64,000 bases of DNA, taken from the NCBI RefSeq assembly GCF_025642785.1, contig NZ_JANZKU010000003.1, positions 1-64,000 on the forward strand. Reading direction: 5' to 3'. The translations under genes and the position numbers were made by a program. Origin of the DNA: Pseudomonas sp. RIT-PI-AD. Its GTDB lineage: Bacteria; Pseudomonadota; Gammaproteobacteria; Pseudomonadales; Pseudomonadaceae. Positions within the stretch are counted from its first letter, which is position 1, and each line of letters begins with the position of its first letter. This document shows, piece after piece, positions 15,236 through 26,831 of this stretch. The notes under the pieces are model-generated. The model saw only the letters and a list, made by a program, of their open reading frames with translations. It did no database searches and had not been told where the DNA came from.

Positions 15236-17491
15236 ATGAGCGACCAGGACAAGCCCCCTTCCCTCTCCACAGTGGCCAGCCGTGGCATCCGGCCACGTCT
15301 CGGCGAGCTGGCGCAGAGCTGCCGCAAACTGGCGATGAACCATCTGGCCGAACGCCTTTCCGCGGTGTTCGTCCACGCCGACGATACCCTGTTCGAGTGC
15401 GCCGACAAGGCCGAGAACAACCGGGTGCAGACGCTGTTCCTGGACAATCTGCGCGACATCCGCAAGCAGCGCCCGCATATGGAGCGGCGTTATCACCAGA
15501 ACGTCGCCCACGGTTTCGCCGATTTCCTCGAAGGCAAGCCCGCCCAGCTCGCGCCCCTCGAACTGGACGCCGAGCGCCTGACGCTGGTGCAGAAGGAAGA
15601 GTACGAGGAAACCCTGCTGGTCGCCGGCATGGCCGGCCGGGTCGGCTCGCGCTGCGCGCATGCGCTGTACGCCCTGGACAAGCGCCTGGCCAAGCTGAAC
15701 GAGCGGGAGGTCAATGGCGAGCGGCACAATCCGCTGGGTCCCCTGGCCCTTGCCCAGGCCTTTCGCGATACGCTCGCCGCGGAACCCTTCCCCCTGCGGA
15801 TCAAGACCATCCTTTATATGCTCTTCGATCAGCAGGTGATGCACAGCCTCGATGGTCTGTACGACGCCTTGAACGCGCGCCTCATCGAGGCCGGGGTGCT
15901 GCCCGAGCTGAAGTACGGGGCTGCGCGCCCTGCGCCGGACCGCGCCGTCGGCCGCGAACGACGGGCCGACAGCGCGTCCGCGGCCTCCCCGGCGGAAACA
16001 TCGCCGCCGCCATCGGAAGCGATCGATCCCGACACCCTGCTCGTCAGCCTGGCCGCCCTGCTCGACGAATGCCGGCGGCAGGCCGGCGATGTCCCGCTGT
16101 CCGCCGATACCCAGGGAATCGCCAGCCTCGGGCCGCGCAGCGCCAGCGGCACCTACAGCAATCGCGAACTGCTGGATGTGCTCAATCGGCTGCAACGGGA
16201 GTCGGCCGAGGATCTGGCCTTGCGCCTGCAACGTCCGCAGCGCGTCGCCGGCTTCAAGGCCGAACTGCAGCGCCGCCTGGAAGACCAGAGCGCCCGGCCG
16301 GACCCGCGCAAGTTGAGGGAACGCGAAGCCGACGTGATCGACCTGATCGGCATGCTGTTCGACTTCATCCTGGACGACGACGGCATTCCCGACGCCTACA
16401 AGACCCTGCTGTCCCATTTGCATACGCCCTACCTGCGCATCGCCCTGCAGGACCAGGCCCTCTTCACCCAGCCCGACCATCCCGCGCGAGCCTTGCTGAA
16501 CGCCATGGCCCGGGCCGCCCTTCTGTACGGCGAAGAAGAAGAGGAAAGCGGCCTGCTGGCGACGCTGCGCGACCTGGTGGGCCGGGTGATCCATGAATAC
16601 CACGGCGACCTCGGCCTGTTCGAGCGTCTCCTCGCCGACTTCGAAACCCAGGTAGCCCGGCTCGAACACCGGGTGGCCCTGCGCGAACGCCGCGCGGTGG
16701 AAGCGGTGAAAGGCCGCGACCGATTGCTCGACGCACGCCATGCGGCCGGCAGCCGCATCGCCGCGACGCTGGAGCAGCACCGGCCCGCCTCGCCGATTCG
16801 CGACTTCCTCGAACGTACCTGGGTGGATGTACTGGCGTTCGTCCAGCTGCGCCACGGCGCGGACGGCGCGGAATGGAGCCACACCGTCGCGGTGGCCGAG
16901 CGGCTGGCCGAGTACGACGCGGGAAACACCCTCGAACCGGATTCGTACCAGGCCTTGCTCACCGACCTGCGGGAAGGTCTGGAATTGCTCGGCGGCTATC
17001 ACGACGACGAGATCCGCCGCCTGCTGCGCAACCTCCTCGAAGCCCGGGAGCCTGTCGCCACGGCCCCGCCAGGGCCTGCCGCGGAGACCGAACGCTCCCT
17101 GCCGCTGGCGACGACGGGTGCCGAACCGAGCGGCGACGAACCCGCCGTGACACCCGGACCGCCCGAGGAAGCGCTCTCGGCTCGCGCCCTGGCATTCGTC
17201 GAGGAGCTGCGCCAGGCCGAATTCGGCACCTGGTTCGAATTCGCCGACAGCCAGCCACCGCGACAGCTCAAGCTGTCCTGGTTCAGCCCCACCACGCGCA
17301 ACTACATGTTCGTCGACCGGCGCGGCCAGCGGGTCGCGGTCAAGGCGGTCGACCAGTTGGCCCGGGACATGGAGTCCGGCCGGGTGCGTCGCCTACCCAG
17401 CGAACGTCGCGCGCCCCTGATGGACCGCGCCCTCGAGGCCATCTATCGCGCGCTCAAACGCATCACCGGCCGTGCCCGCCAGCCCGACTGA
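15236..17491 (+). CDS. DUF1631 family protein with PilZ-like C-terminus
   Basis: 751 residues, cytoplasmic, with no membrane helix or signal peptide. It matches the DUF1631 family of gammaproteobacteria, once loosely annotated as thymidine phosphorylase without support. Visible are SRGIRPRLGELAQSCRKLAMNHL, the paired IKTILYMLFDQQVM region near 185, and VIDLIGMLFDFILDDD near 370. The last 110 residues (EFGTWFEFA, RQLKLSWFSPTTRNYMFVDRRGQRV) look like a degenerate PilZ barrel. Low-complexity Ala/Pro linkers lie near 230-260 and 600-640. Nine bases separate it from a single-domain PilZ gene, so I infer a shared c-di-GMP-related role. Confidence 0.85.
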   Translation: MSDQDKPPSLSTVASRGIRPRLGELAQSCRKLAMNHLAERLSAVFVHADDTLFECADKAENNRVQTLFLDNLRDIRKQRPHMERRYHQNVAHGFADFLEGKPAQLAPLELDAERLTLVQKEEYEETLLVAGMAGRVGSRCAHALYALDKRLAKLNEREVNGERHNPLGPLALAQAFRDTLAAEPFPLRIKTILYMLFDQQVMHSLDGLYDALNARLIEAGVLPELKYGAARPAPDRAVGRERRADSASAASPAETSPPPSEAIDPDTLLVSLAALLDECRRQAGDVPLSADTQGIASLGPRSASGTYSNRELLDVLNRLQRESAEDLALRLQRPQRVAGFKAELQRRLEDQSARPDPRKLREREADVIDLIGMLFDFILDDDGIPDAYKTLLSHLHTPYLRIALQDQALFTQPDHPARALLNAMARAALLYGEEEEESGLLATLRDLVGRVIHEYHGDLGLFERLLADFETQVARLEHRVALRERRAVEAVKGRDRLLDARHAAGSRIAATLEQHRPASPIRDFLERTWVDVLAFVQLRHGADGAEWSHTVAVAERLAEYDAGNTLEPDSYQALLTDLREGLELLGGYHDDEIRRLLRNLLEAREPVATAPPGPAAETERSLPLATTGAEPSGDEPAVTPGPPEEALSARALAFVEELRQAEFGTWFEFADSQPPRQLKLSWFSPTTRNYMFVDRRGQRVAVKAVDQLARDMESGRVRRLPSERRAPLMDRALEAIYRALKRITGRARQPD

Positions 17492-17500
17492 GGAGAGCCC

Positions 17501-17833
17501 ATGAACGAACGCCGGCAGTCCGCACGCTTCCCCACCGGCCTGCATCTGGAGGTCCAGGATCGCGATTCGCCGCGGCGTCTGGGGCGGGTCGTGGACCTCA
17601 CCCGCGAAGGCTTCCTGCTGTTCGGCGAACATCCCGCCGAGACCGACTCGGTGTGGCGCTGTCGCCTGGTGCTGGTCGAACCCCTGGCCGGAATCGCCGA
17701 TATCCAGCTGGACGCCGAATGCCTGTGGAACCGCCCCGGAGCCGATGGCCGGCATTGCTGGGCCGGCTTCCATATCACCGGCCTGGCCGAGGATCAGGCT
17801 GCGGCGCTGGACACCCTCCTCCGCCTGCTCTGA
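17501..17833 (+). CDS. Single-domain PilZ protein
   Basis: 110 residues making up one PilZ domain. The c-di-GMP-binding motifs are present: RxxxR as RQSAR (R5, R9) and DLTREG (29-34) in place of the usual D/NxSxxG, with Thr for Ser. The barrel end CWAGFHITGL is typical. It follows the DUF1631 gene by nine bases and has its own AGGAGA-type ribosome binding site. It should sense c-di-GMP and act on a partner protein, perhaps the neighbouring DUF1631 protein. Confidence 0.9.
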   Translation: MNERRQSARFPTGLHLEVQDRDSPRRLGRVVDLTREGFLLFGEHPAETDSVWRCRLVLVEPLAGIADIQLDAECLWNRPGADGRHCWAGFHITGLAEDQAAALDTLLRLL

Positions 17834-17863
17834 GCCGGACCCTCGGTCGGCAGGCAGAAAAAA

Positions 17864-17884
17864 GCCCCGCCAGGCGGGGCTTTT
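17864..17884. terminator. Bidirectional terminator between PilZ and clpB genes
   Basis: GCCCCGCC-A-GGCGGGGC flanked by A6 on the left and TTTT on the right, lying between two convergent genes. It works as an intrinsic terminator in both directions. Confidence 0.9.
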
Positions 17885-17897
17885 CCAAGGGCAGAAA

Positions 17898-20462
<2,565 letters not shown>

Positions 20463-20538
20463 GGAGTCACCCTTCCTTTTATAGAGCGGGCCGGAGCGAT
20501 GGACACCCCACACACGAGAACCCGCCGAGATGCAGGAT

Positions 20539-20566
20539 AGATGAGGCCTTTTCCGCCCGGTTCAAG
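20539..20566 (-). promoter_or_regulatory. Sigma-32 heat-shock promoter of clpB
   Basis: On the minus strand: CTTGAA (20561-20566), a 14-base spacer, then CCTCATCT (20539-20546). The sigma-32 consensus is CTTGAA-N13-15-CCCCATNT, so the -35 is perfect and the -10 has one mismatch. It lies about 75 bases before the clpB start codon, beyond the end of pgeF. Confidence 0.88.
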
Positions 20567-20601
20567 GGCGCCGCACGCAACGGGCGCCTGAAAGCCCGGG
20601 G

Positions 20602-21342
20602 TCAGGCGTCGGCGGCCTCGGCCAGCCAGATCAAGGAAGCGAAACGTCCCGTGCGGGCGGCACGCCGGTAGGAGTAGAAACGCGGATCGTCGAACGTGCA
20701 GAGGCCGCCGCCGTACACCGCGGTCACGCCGCAGGCACGCAGGCGAATGCGCGCAAGCTGGTAGAGATCGGCCATGAACCGTCCGGGATTGGCGCTCGGC
20801 CGGAAGGCCTCGGCGCTCTGCGGATGGGCGGCGAGAAAGGCCTCGCGCACTTCCGGGCCGACCTCGAAGGCTAGCGGGCCTATGGCCGGTCCGAGCCAGG
20901 CCATGACGTCCTCAGGAGCCGAGGCTAGAGCTGCCAGGGTGTTTTCCAGCACGCCAGCGGCGAGCCCGCGCCAGCCGGCATGGGCGGCGGCCACCCGGGT
21001 GGCCTGGCGGTCGCAGAACAGCACCGGCAGGCAATCCGCCGTCAGGATCGCGCTGGCGACGCCGGGCGTGGCGCTCCAACTGGCGTCGGCTTCCTCGACC
21101 TGAGCGGGATCGGCCTCGACCACCCGCACGCCATGCACCTGGCGCAACCAGGCCGGGCGGCAACCCCAGGTCTCGACCAGGCGCCCACGGTTGTGGGCGA
21201 CGGCCCGGGGCAGATCGTCGACATGATCGCCGAGGTTGAAAGTGTCGAAAGGCGCCTGGCTGATGCCGCCGAAGCGGGTGGTCACGCAGGCGCGCACCCG
21301 CTCGGGCGCCGGCCAGTCTGGAATCAGCCAGGGGTCGGCCAT
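20602..21342 (-). CDS. pgeF: Peptidoglycan editing factor PgeF (YfiH, laccase-like fold)
   Basis: 246 residues of the DUF152/YfiH family. In E. coli this enzyme removes wrongly incorporated L-serine from peptidoglycan precursors (UDP-MurNAc-L-Ser amidase). The zinc-site residues are present: H70 in LRQVHGVRV, C104 in TADCLPVLFCD and H121 in AAAHAGWRGLAAG; GPAIGP and DLYQLARIRL follow. The start overlaps the rluD stop (TGATG at 21340-21344), so the genes are coupled. An in-frame upstream start would read into rluD and was rejected. Confidence 0.93.
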   Translation of the reverse strand: MADPWLIPDWPAPERVRACVTTRFGGISQAPFDTFNLGDHVDDLPRAVAHNRGRLVETWGCRPAWLRQVHGVRVVEADPAQVEEADASWSATPGVASAILTADCLPVLFCDRQATRVAAAHAGWRGLAAGVLENTLAALASAPEDVMAWLGPAIGPLAFEVGPEVREAFLAAHPQSAEAFRPSANPGRFMADLYQLARIRLRACGVTAVYGGGLCTFDDPRFYSYRRAARTGRFASLIWLAEAADA

Positions 21343-22316
21343 CAGCCGACGAAGGCCTCGCGGTCCTGGCGCAGCAAGCTCAACAGCCAGGTGAAGTCTT
21401 CGGGAAGGGGCGACTCCCACTTCATGCGCTTGCCGTCGACCGGATGATCCAGCTCGAGGAAACGCGCGTGCAGCGCCTGCCGTGGGAATTCCTTGAGTTG
21501 CTGCACCAGCGAGGGATTGGCCGCCGGCGGGATACGGAAGCGCCCGCCATAGGCCGGATCGCCCACCAGCGGAAAGCCGATGTGGCTCATGTGCACGCGG
21601 ATCTGGTGGGTCCGTCCGGTTTCCAGCTTGACCCGAGTATGGGTATGGGAACGGAAGCGCTCCAGGACCCGGTAGTGGGTGACGGCCGCCTTGCCGCCGG
21701 CGATCACCGCCATCCGCTGACGCTGCTGCGAGCTGCGGCCGATGGGCGCGTCGATCTTGCCGCCGGAGGTGATCACGCCGATCACGATGGCTTCGTAGAT
21801 GCGGCTGACGGTGCGCGCCTGCAACTGCGCCACCAGCTTGGTGTGGGCTTCGAGGGTCTTGGCCACCACCATCAATCCGGTGGTGTCCTTGTCCAGCCGG
21901 TGGACGATGCCCGCGCGGGGGACGTTGATCACCTCGGGAATATGGTGCAGCAGCGCGTTGAGCAAGGTGCCGTCGGCATGCCCCGCGGCCGGATGGACCA
22001 CCAACCCCGCGGGCTTGTCCAGCACCAGCAGGTGCTCATCCTCGTAGACGATGTTCAGCGCGATGTCCTGCGCCTTCCATTCGCCCTGCGCTTCGACCTC
22101 GGTCTCCAGCAGCAGGACGGCGCCGCCGTGCACCGGGTCGCGGGGGCGCAGCACGGCGCCGTCGACGGTGAGTTGCCCGTCCTTGATCCAGGCGGAAAGA
22201 CGCGAACGCGAGTGCTCGTCGAAGAGTTGCGCAGCCACCTGGTCCAGGCGTTGACCGCCCAGATCGAAAGGTACTTCGGCGCGAAGGTGAATGGCCTGTT
22301 TGTTAATCTGCGACAT
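21342..22316 (-). CDS. rluD: 23S rRNA pseudouridine synthase RluD
   Basis: 324 residues. RluD makes pseudouridines 1911, 1915 and 1917 in helix 69 of 23S rRNA. An N-terminal S4 domain (residues 20-80, LDQVAAQLFDEHSRSRLSAWI) precedes the catalytic domain with HRLDKDTTG, where D142 is the catalytic aspartate, and the RTHQIRVHMSHIG motif. It begins at 22316 (MSQINKQ). It is divergent from bamD across 147 bases and is co-transcribed with pgeF. Order rluD-pgeF with divergent bamD is conserved in gammaproteobacteria. Confidence 0.96.
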   Translation of the reverse strand: MSQINKQAIHLRAEVPFDLGGQRLDQVAAQLFDEHSRSRLSAWIKDGQLTVDGAVLRPRDPVHGGAVLLLETEVEAQGEWKAQDIALNIVYEDEHLLVLDKPAGLVVHPAAGHADGTLLNALLHHIPEVINVPRAGIVHRLDKDTTGLMVVAKTLEAHTKLVAQLQARTVSRIYEAIVIGVITSGGKIDAPIGRSSQQRQRMAVIAGGKAAVTHYRVLERFRSHTHTRVKLETGRTHQIRVHMSHIGFPLVGDPAYGGRFRIPPAANPSLVQQLKEFPRQALHARFLELDHPVDGKRMKWESPLPEDFTWLLSLLRQDREAFVG

Positions 22317-22463
22317 GCTCGGAAAGGGCGGGGGCGTAGCCTTTGGTTTCGGCCACGCGCTTGTGGTTAAATACGGCGTCTTTGTCCCGGGAGAACCGGG
22401 GCGCCCATCATAACAGGACGGCTCCGCCCAAGACAGCCAGCCGTCACAGGGACGCAAGCCGCT

Positions 22464-23480
22464 ATGCAAGTGAAACACCTGCTGCTGATCGCCATCCTCG
22501 CCCTTACCGCCGCGTGTTCCTCCAAGGAAGTGGTGGACGAGAACCTGAGCGAGGCCGAGCTGTACCAGCAAGCGCAGGCCGACCTGGACAGCAAGGGCTA
22601 TACCAGCGCCGTCGCGAAGCTGAAGGCCCTCGAATCGCGTTACCCCTTCGGCCGCTACGCCGAACAGGCTCAGCTGGAACTGATCTACGCCTACTACAAG
22701 AATGCCGAGCCGGAGGCCGCCAAGTCTGCCGCCGAGCGTTTCATCCGCCTGCACCCGCAGCACGCCAACGTCGATTACGCCTATTACCTCAAGGGCCTGG
22801 CCTCCTTCGACCAGGACCGTGGTCTGGTGGCGCGCTTCCTGCCGCTGGACATGACCAAGCGCGACCCCGGCGCCGCCCGCGACTCCTACAACGAGTTCGC
22901 CCAGCTAACCAGCCGCTACCCGAACAGCCGCTACGCCCCCGACGCGAAACAGCGCATGGTCTACCTGCGCAACCTGCTGGCCGCCTATGAAATCCACGTC
23001 GCGCATTACTACTTGAAGCGCCAGGCCTACGTGGCCGCCGCCAACCGCGGCCGCTACGTGGTGGAGAACTTCCAGGAAAGTCCGGCGGTCGGCGATGGCC
23101 TGGCGGTGATGACCGAGGCTTACCAGCACCTGGCGATGGACGACCTGGCGGCGACCAGCCTGGAAACCCTGAAACTGAACTACCCGGACCACCCGAGCCT
23201 GGAAGACGGCAAGTTCGTGATGCGCGAGCAGGATGCCGACAACCGCTCCTGGCTGGCCAAGGCGACCCTCGGTCTGATCGAGAACGACGATCCGCTGCCG
23301 CCGGGCCAGACCCGCGCGAGCCAGGATGTCATCAAGCAGTACGAGGACGCCCAGGAAGAAATCCCGTCCGAGCTGCTGCCGGAAAACCAGGACGAAGTCC
23401 GCGAGGAAGAGCACGAAGCCCGCGCCAACAACAGCGACCGCTCCTGGTTCAGCTACATGACCTTCGGCGTCTTCGACTGA
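22464..23480 (+). CDS. bamD: Outer-membrane assembly lipoprotein BamD (ComL)
   Basis: 338 residues with a lipoprotein signal: [18 protein letters not shown], lipid-bearing C18. It is the essential BamD subunit that works with BamA to insert outer-membrane beta-barrels. TPR repeats fill residues 30-250 ([30 protein letters not shown], in pieces, and similar units). The C-terminus is an acidic tail ([17 protein letters not shown]) longer than in E. coli, typical of Pseudomonas. A terminator follows directly. Confidence 0.96.
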   Translation: MQVKHLLLIAILALTAACSSKEVVDENLSEAELYQQAQADLDSKGYTSAVAKLKALESRYPFGRYAEQAQLELIYAYYKNAEPEAAKSAAERFIRLHPQHANVDYAYYLKGLASFDQDRGLVARFLPLDMTKRDPGAARDSYNEFAQLTSRYPNSRYAPDAKQRMVYLRNLLAAYEIHVAHYYLKRQAYVAAANRGRYVVENFQESPAVGDGLAVMTEAYQHLAMDDLAATSLETLKLNYPDHPSLEDGKFVMREQDADNRSWLAKATLGLIENDDPLPPGQTRASQDVIKQYEDAQEEIPSELLPENQDEVREEEHEARANNSDRSWFSYMTFGVFD

Positions 23481-23510
23481 CCTGTTCCCCGCCCATTCCT
23501 GGCATCGAAG

Positions 23511-23533
23511 AAGGAGGCAGCGGCCTCCTTTTT
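23511..23533 (+). terminator. Terminator of bamD
   Basis: AAGGAGGC-AGCG-GCCTCCTT followed by TTTTT (sharing the final TT). It lies 31 bases after the bamD stop codon. Confidence 0.88.
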
Positions 23534-23662
23534 CAATCCCGCAGCCCTCTCGCGAAGCACCTGCCGGCCTGATCCCCGGGGCCACCGCCCCTTCGCGACG
23601 CTGGGCGCCCGCTGCCCACTTGTCTACACTGCCTGCCTGTCAACTTGAGCGAGAGTATCGGC

Positions 23663-23896
23663 TTGTTCCGCCTATTGTTCTGGGTCGCGATTATCGCCGC
23701 CGCCCTGTGGTTCTGGCGTCGCCTCAAGGCGCCCCGCCCCGCTCCGTCCACACCGGACACGGAGCCCGCGGAGCCCATGGTGCGCTGCACGCTCTGCGGC
23801 GTTCACCTGCCCCGCCGTCATGCGCTGCCCGAGCATGAGCGCTGGTATTGCAGCCAGGCCCACCTGCGCCAGGACAGCGCCACCGGTGAACGCTGA
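23663..23896 (+). CDS. Small membrane-anchored zinc-ribbon-like protein (PP0621 family)
   Basis: About 77 residues: one N-terminal membrane helix (LLFWVAIIAAALWFW), a Pro-rich linker, and a cytoplasmic knuckle with CTLCGVHLPRR and YCSQAH, which could bind zinc (two CxxC/CxxH half-sites). This matches the PP0621 family of short pseudomonad proteins. The start is uncertain: I prefer TTG at 23663, before the helix; TTG at 23645 would add six residues. Its 3' end overlaps the GTG start of pilS by 11 bases, so it probably affects pilS translation. Function unknown. Confidence 0.75.
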   Translation: MFRLLFWVAIIAAALWFWRRLKAPRPAPSTPDTEPAEPMVRCTLCGVHLPRRHALPEHERWYCSQAHLRQDSATGER

Positions 23897-25481
23897 AGAC
23901 CTTACCCTGGCGAGTCCGCAAGGCCAGCGCATCATTCGCCTCTATCACTTCTATCGCCTGGCCATCGGCCTGGCGCTGGTGTTATTGATCTCCAGCGACC
24001 TGGATAACCAATTGCTGGAGTTGGTGCAGGAAGAGCTGTTCCGCTACGGCAGTTGGTTCTACCTGATCTTCAACGGCGTGGTGGCGGTGCTGGTGCAGCG
24101 CCCGCGGCGGTTGTTGCAGGTGTTCAGCCTGGCGCTGGTGGACGTGATCCTGCTCTCCGCGCTGTTCTACGCCGCCGGCGGCACCCCGAGCGGCATAGGC
24201 AACCTGCTGATCGTCGCCGTCGCGATCGCCAACATCCTCCTGCGCGGCCGCATCGGCCTGCTGATCGCGGCGGTCGCGGCCAGCGGCCTGATCTACCTCA
24301 CCTTCTACATGAGCCTCAGCCGCCCGGCGGCGGCCAGCCAGTACCTGCAAGCCGGCGCATTGGGCGCCCTGTGCTTCGCCGCGGCCCTGTTCGTCCAGGG
24401 CATCAGCCGCCGCCTGCAATACAGCGAAAAACTCGCCGAACAGCGCGCCGCCGATGTCGCCAACCTGGAAGCGCTGAACGCGCTCATCCTGCAACGCATG
24501 CGCACCGGCATCCTGGTGTTGGACGCCCAACATCGCGTGCTGCTGGCCAACGACGGCGCCCTGAGCATGCTCGGCCAGGACGAATTGGCGGGCAAGATTC
24601 TCGACCCCCATTGCCCTGAACTGATCAAGCGCCTGCAAGACTGGTTGCACAACCCAGCGATGCGCCCTCCGACGCTACAGATCCATGCCGAATCGCCGGT
24701 GCTGCAATCCAGCTTCATCGCCCTCCAGCGCGGCGAGCAGACCCATACCCTGGTGTTCCTCGAAGACGTCTCGCAGATTGCCCAGCAGGCGCAGCAGCTC
24801 AAGCTCGCCTCCCTGGGCCGCCTCACCGCCGGCATCGCCCACGAAATCCGCAATCCGCTGGGCGCGATCAGCCATGCCGCACAGCTATTGCAGGAATCCG
24901 AAGAACTGGACGCGGCCGACCGGCGCCTGGCACAGATCATCCAGGATCATTCGCGGCGGATGAATCTGGTCATCGAGAACGTCCTGCAACTGTCGCGGCG
25001 GCGCCAGGCGGAACCGCAGTTGCTCGACCTGAAGTACTGGTTGCACCGGTTCGCCAGCGAGTTCCGCAACTCCGCCAGCGCCCAGCAAATCCTGCACCTG
25101 GAAACCGGCGCCGGCACCGTGCAGACCCGCATGGACCCCCACCAGTTGACCCAGGTCCTGACCAACCTGGTGCAGAACGGCATGCGCTACAGTGCCCAAT
25201 GCAACCCGAAAGGCCAGGTCTGGCTGCGCCTGTTCCGCGATGCGGAGAGCGAGCTGCCGGTGCTGGAAGTCGTGGACGACGGCCCCGGCGTTTCGGCGGA
25301 GCACCTGCACCACCTCTTCGAACCTTTCTACACCACCGAGAACAAGGGCACGGGGCTGGGGCTGTACATTTCCCGCGAGCTGTGCGAAAGCAATCAGGCC
25401 CGCCTCGACTACAAACCGCGCGAAGGCCGGAGCGGCAGTTGCTTCCGCATCACCTTCGCCCACCCGCGCAAGCTGAGCTGA
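23886..25481 (+). CDS. pilS: Type IV pilus sensor histidine kinase PilS
   Basis: 531 residues. PilS senses pilin levels in the inner membrane and controls PilR, the activator of pilA. Six membrane helices fill residues 20-180, followed by a PAS-like domain (200-300), the H box with H319 in AGIAHEIRNPLGAISHAA, and the ATPase domain with LVQNGMRYSA (N box), DDGPGV (G1) and GTGLGLYISRELCE (G2). GTG at 23886 fits the family N-terminus (DLTLASPQGQRIIRLYHFYRL). An ATG further upstream would read through the PP0621-family gene. The N-terminal part differs from my recollection of PAO1 PilS. Confidence 0.95.
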   Translation: MNAEDLTLASPQGQRIIRLYHFYRLAIGLALVLLISSDLDNQLLELVQEELFRYGSWFYLIFNGVVAVLVQRPRRLLQVFSLALVDVILLSALFYAAGGTPSGIGNLLIVAVAIANILLRGRIGLLIAAVAASGLIYLTFYMSLSRPAAASQYLQAGALGALCFAAALFVQGISRRLQYSEKLAEQRAADVANLEALNALILQRMRTGILVLDAQHRVLLANDGALSMLGQDELAGKILDPHCPELIKRLQDWLHNPAMRPPTLQIHAESPVLQSSFIALQRGEQTHTLVFLEDVSQIAQQAQQLKLASLGRLTAGIAHEIRNPLGAISHAAQLLQESEELDAADRRLAQIIQDHSRRMNLVIENVLQLSRRRQAEPQLLDLKYWLHRFASEFRNSASAQQILHLETGAGTVQTRMDPHQLTQVLTNLVQNGMRYSAQCNPKGQVWLRLFRDAESELPVLEVVDDGPGVSAEHLHHLFEPFYTTENKGTGLGLYISRELCESNQARLDYKPREGRSGSCFRITFAHPRKLS

Positions 25482-25483
25482 CC

Positions 25484-26824
25484 ATGACCACCCGCCAGAG
25501 AGCCCTGATCGTCGACGACGAACCCGATATTCGCGAGCTGCTGGAGATCACCCTCGGGCGCATGAAGCTCGATACCCGCAGTGCCCGCAACGTCAAGGAA
25601 GCCCGCGAGTGGCTGGCCCGCGAACCCTTCGACCTGTGCCTGACCGACATGCGCCTGCCCGATGGCAGCGGCCTCGAACTGGTCCAGCACATCCAGCAGC
25701 GCCACCCCCAGGTGCCGGTGGCGATGATCACCGCCTATGGCAGCCTGGAAACCGCGATCAATGCGCTCAAGGCCGGCGCCTTCGACTTCCTCACCAAACC
25801 GGTGGACCTGACCCGCCTGCGCGAACTGGTCGCCACCGCCCTGCGCCTGCGCAGCGCCACCCCCGCGGAAAACAGCGAGGACAGCCGCCTGCTCGGCGAC
25901 TCGCCGCCGATGCGCGAGCTGCGCAAGCAGGTGCAGAAACTGGCCCGCAGCCAGGCACCGGTGTACATCAGCGGCGAATCCGGCAGCGGCAAGGAGCTGG
26001 TCGCCCGGCTGATCCATGAGCAGGGCCCCCGGGCCGACCGGCCCTTCGTCCCGGTCAACTGCGGCGCCATCCCTTCGGAATTGATGGAAAGCGAATTCTT
26101 CGGCCACAAGAAAGGCAGCTTCACCGGCGCCATTGAGGACAAGCAAGGACTTTTCCAGGCGGCCAACGGCGGCACGCTGTTCCTCGACGAGGTGGCCGAC
26201 CTGCCCTTGCCCATGCAGGTGAAACTGCTGCGGGCGATCCAGGAAAAAGCCGTGCGCACCGTGGGCGGGCAGCAGGAAATGGTGGTGGACGTGCGCATCC
26301 TCAGCGCCACCCACAAGGACCTGGCCGCCGAGGTCAGCGCCGAACGTTTCCGCCAGGACCTGTATTACCGTCTCAACGTGATCGAACTGCGCGTGCCCCC
26401 TCTGCGCGAACGCCGGGAGGACATTCCGCAACTCGCCGAAACCATGCTCAAGCGCCTGGCCGCGGAAAGCGGACTGAGCCCCGCCGAGCTGACTCCCGAC
26501 GCCCTGGAGAAGCTGAAGAACTATCGCTTCCCGGGTAACGTGCGCGAACTGGAGAACATGCTCGAGCGCGCCTACACGCTGTGCGAGGACGACCGGATCA
26601 AGCAGGACGACCTGCGCCTGACCGATGCGCCCTGCACCAGCGAGGGCGGCGAGGCGTCTCTCGCCCAGGTGGACAATATCGAAGACTACCTCGAGGACAT
26701 CGAGCGCAAGCTGATCATGCAGGCCCTGGAGGAAACCCGCTGGAACCGCACGGCCGCCGCCCAGCGCCTGGGCCTCACCTTCCGCTCGATGCGTTATCGC
26801 CTGAAGAAGCTGGGGATCGATTGA
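25484..26824 (+). CDS. pilR: Sigma-54-dependent response regulator PilR
   Basis: 446 residues starting two bases after pilS. Receiver domain 1-120 with phospho-acceptor D55 (CLTDMRLPDGSG), then the AAA+ sigma-54 activator domain with Walker A GESGSGKE near 164, the GSFTGA loop that contacts sigma-54, and the LFLDEVADLP Walker B. A Fis-type HTH closes the protein (NRTAAAQRLGLTFRSMRYRLKKLGI). It activates pilA and other pilus genes from -24/-12 promoters. Overlap-like spacing shows a pilSR operon. Confidence 0.97.
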   Translation: MTTRQRALIVDDEPDIRELLEITLGRMKLDTRSARNVKEAREWLAREPFDLCLTDMRLPDGSGLELVQHIQQRHPQVPVAMITAYGSLETAINALKAGAFDFLTKPVDLTRLRELVATALRLRSATPAENSEDSRLLGDSPPMRELRKQVQKLARSQAPVYISGESGSGKELVARLIHEQGPRADRPFVPVNCGAIPSELMESEFFGHKKGSFTGAIEDKQGLFQAANGGTLFLDEVADLPLPMQVKLLRAIQEKAVRTVGGQQEMVVDVRILSATHKDLAAEVSAERFRQDLYYRLNVIELRVPPLRERREDIPQLAETMLKRLAAESGLSPAELTPDALEKLKNYRFPGNVRELENMLERAYTLCEDDRIKQDDLRLTDAPCTSEGGEASLAQVDNIEDYLEDIERKLIMQALEETRWNRTAAAQRLGLTFRSMRYRLKKLGID

Positions 26825-26831
26825 GTCGCGC

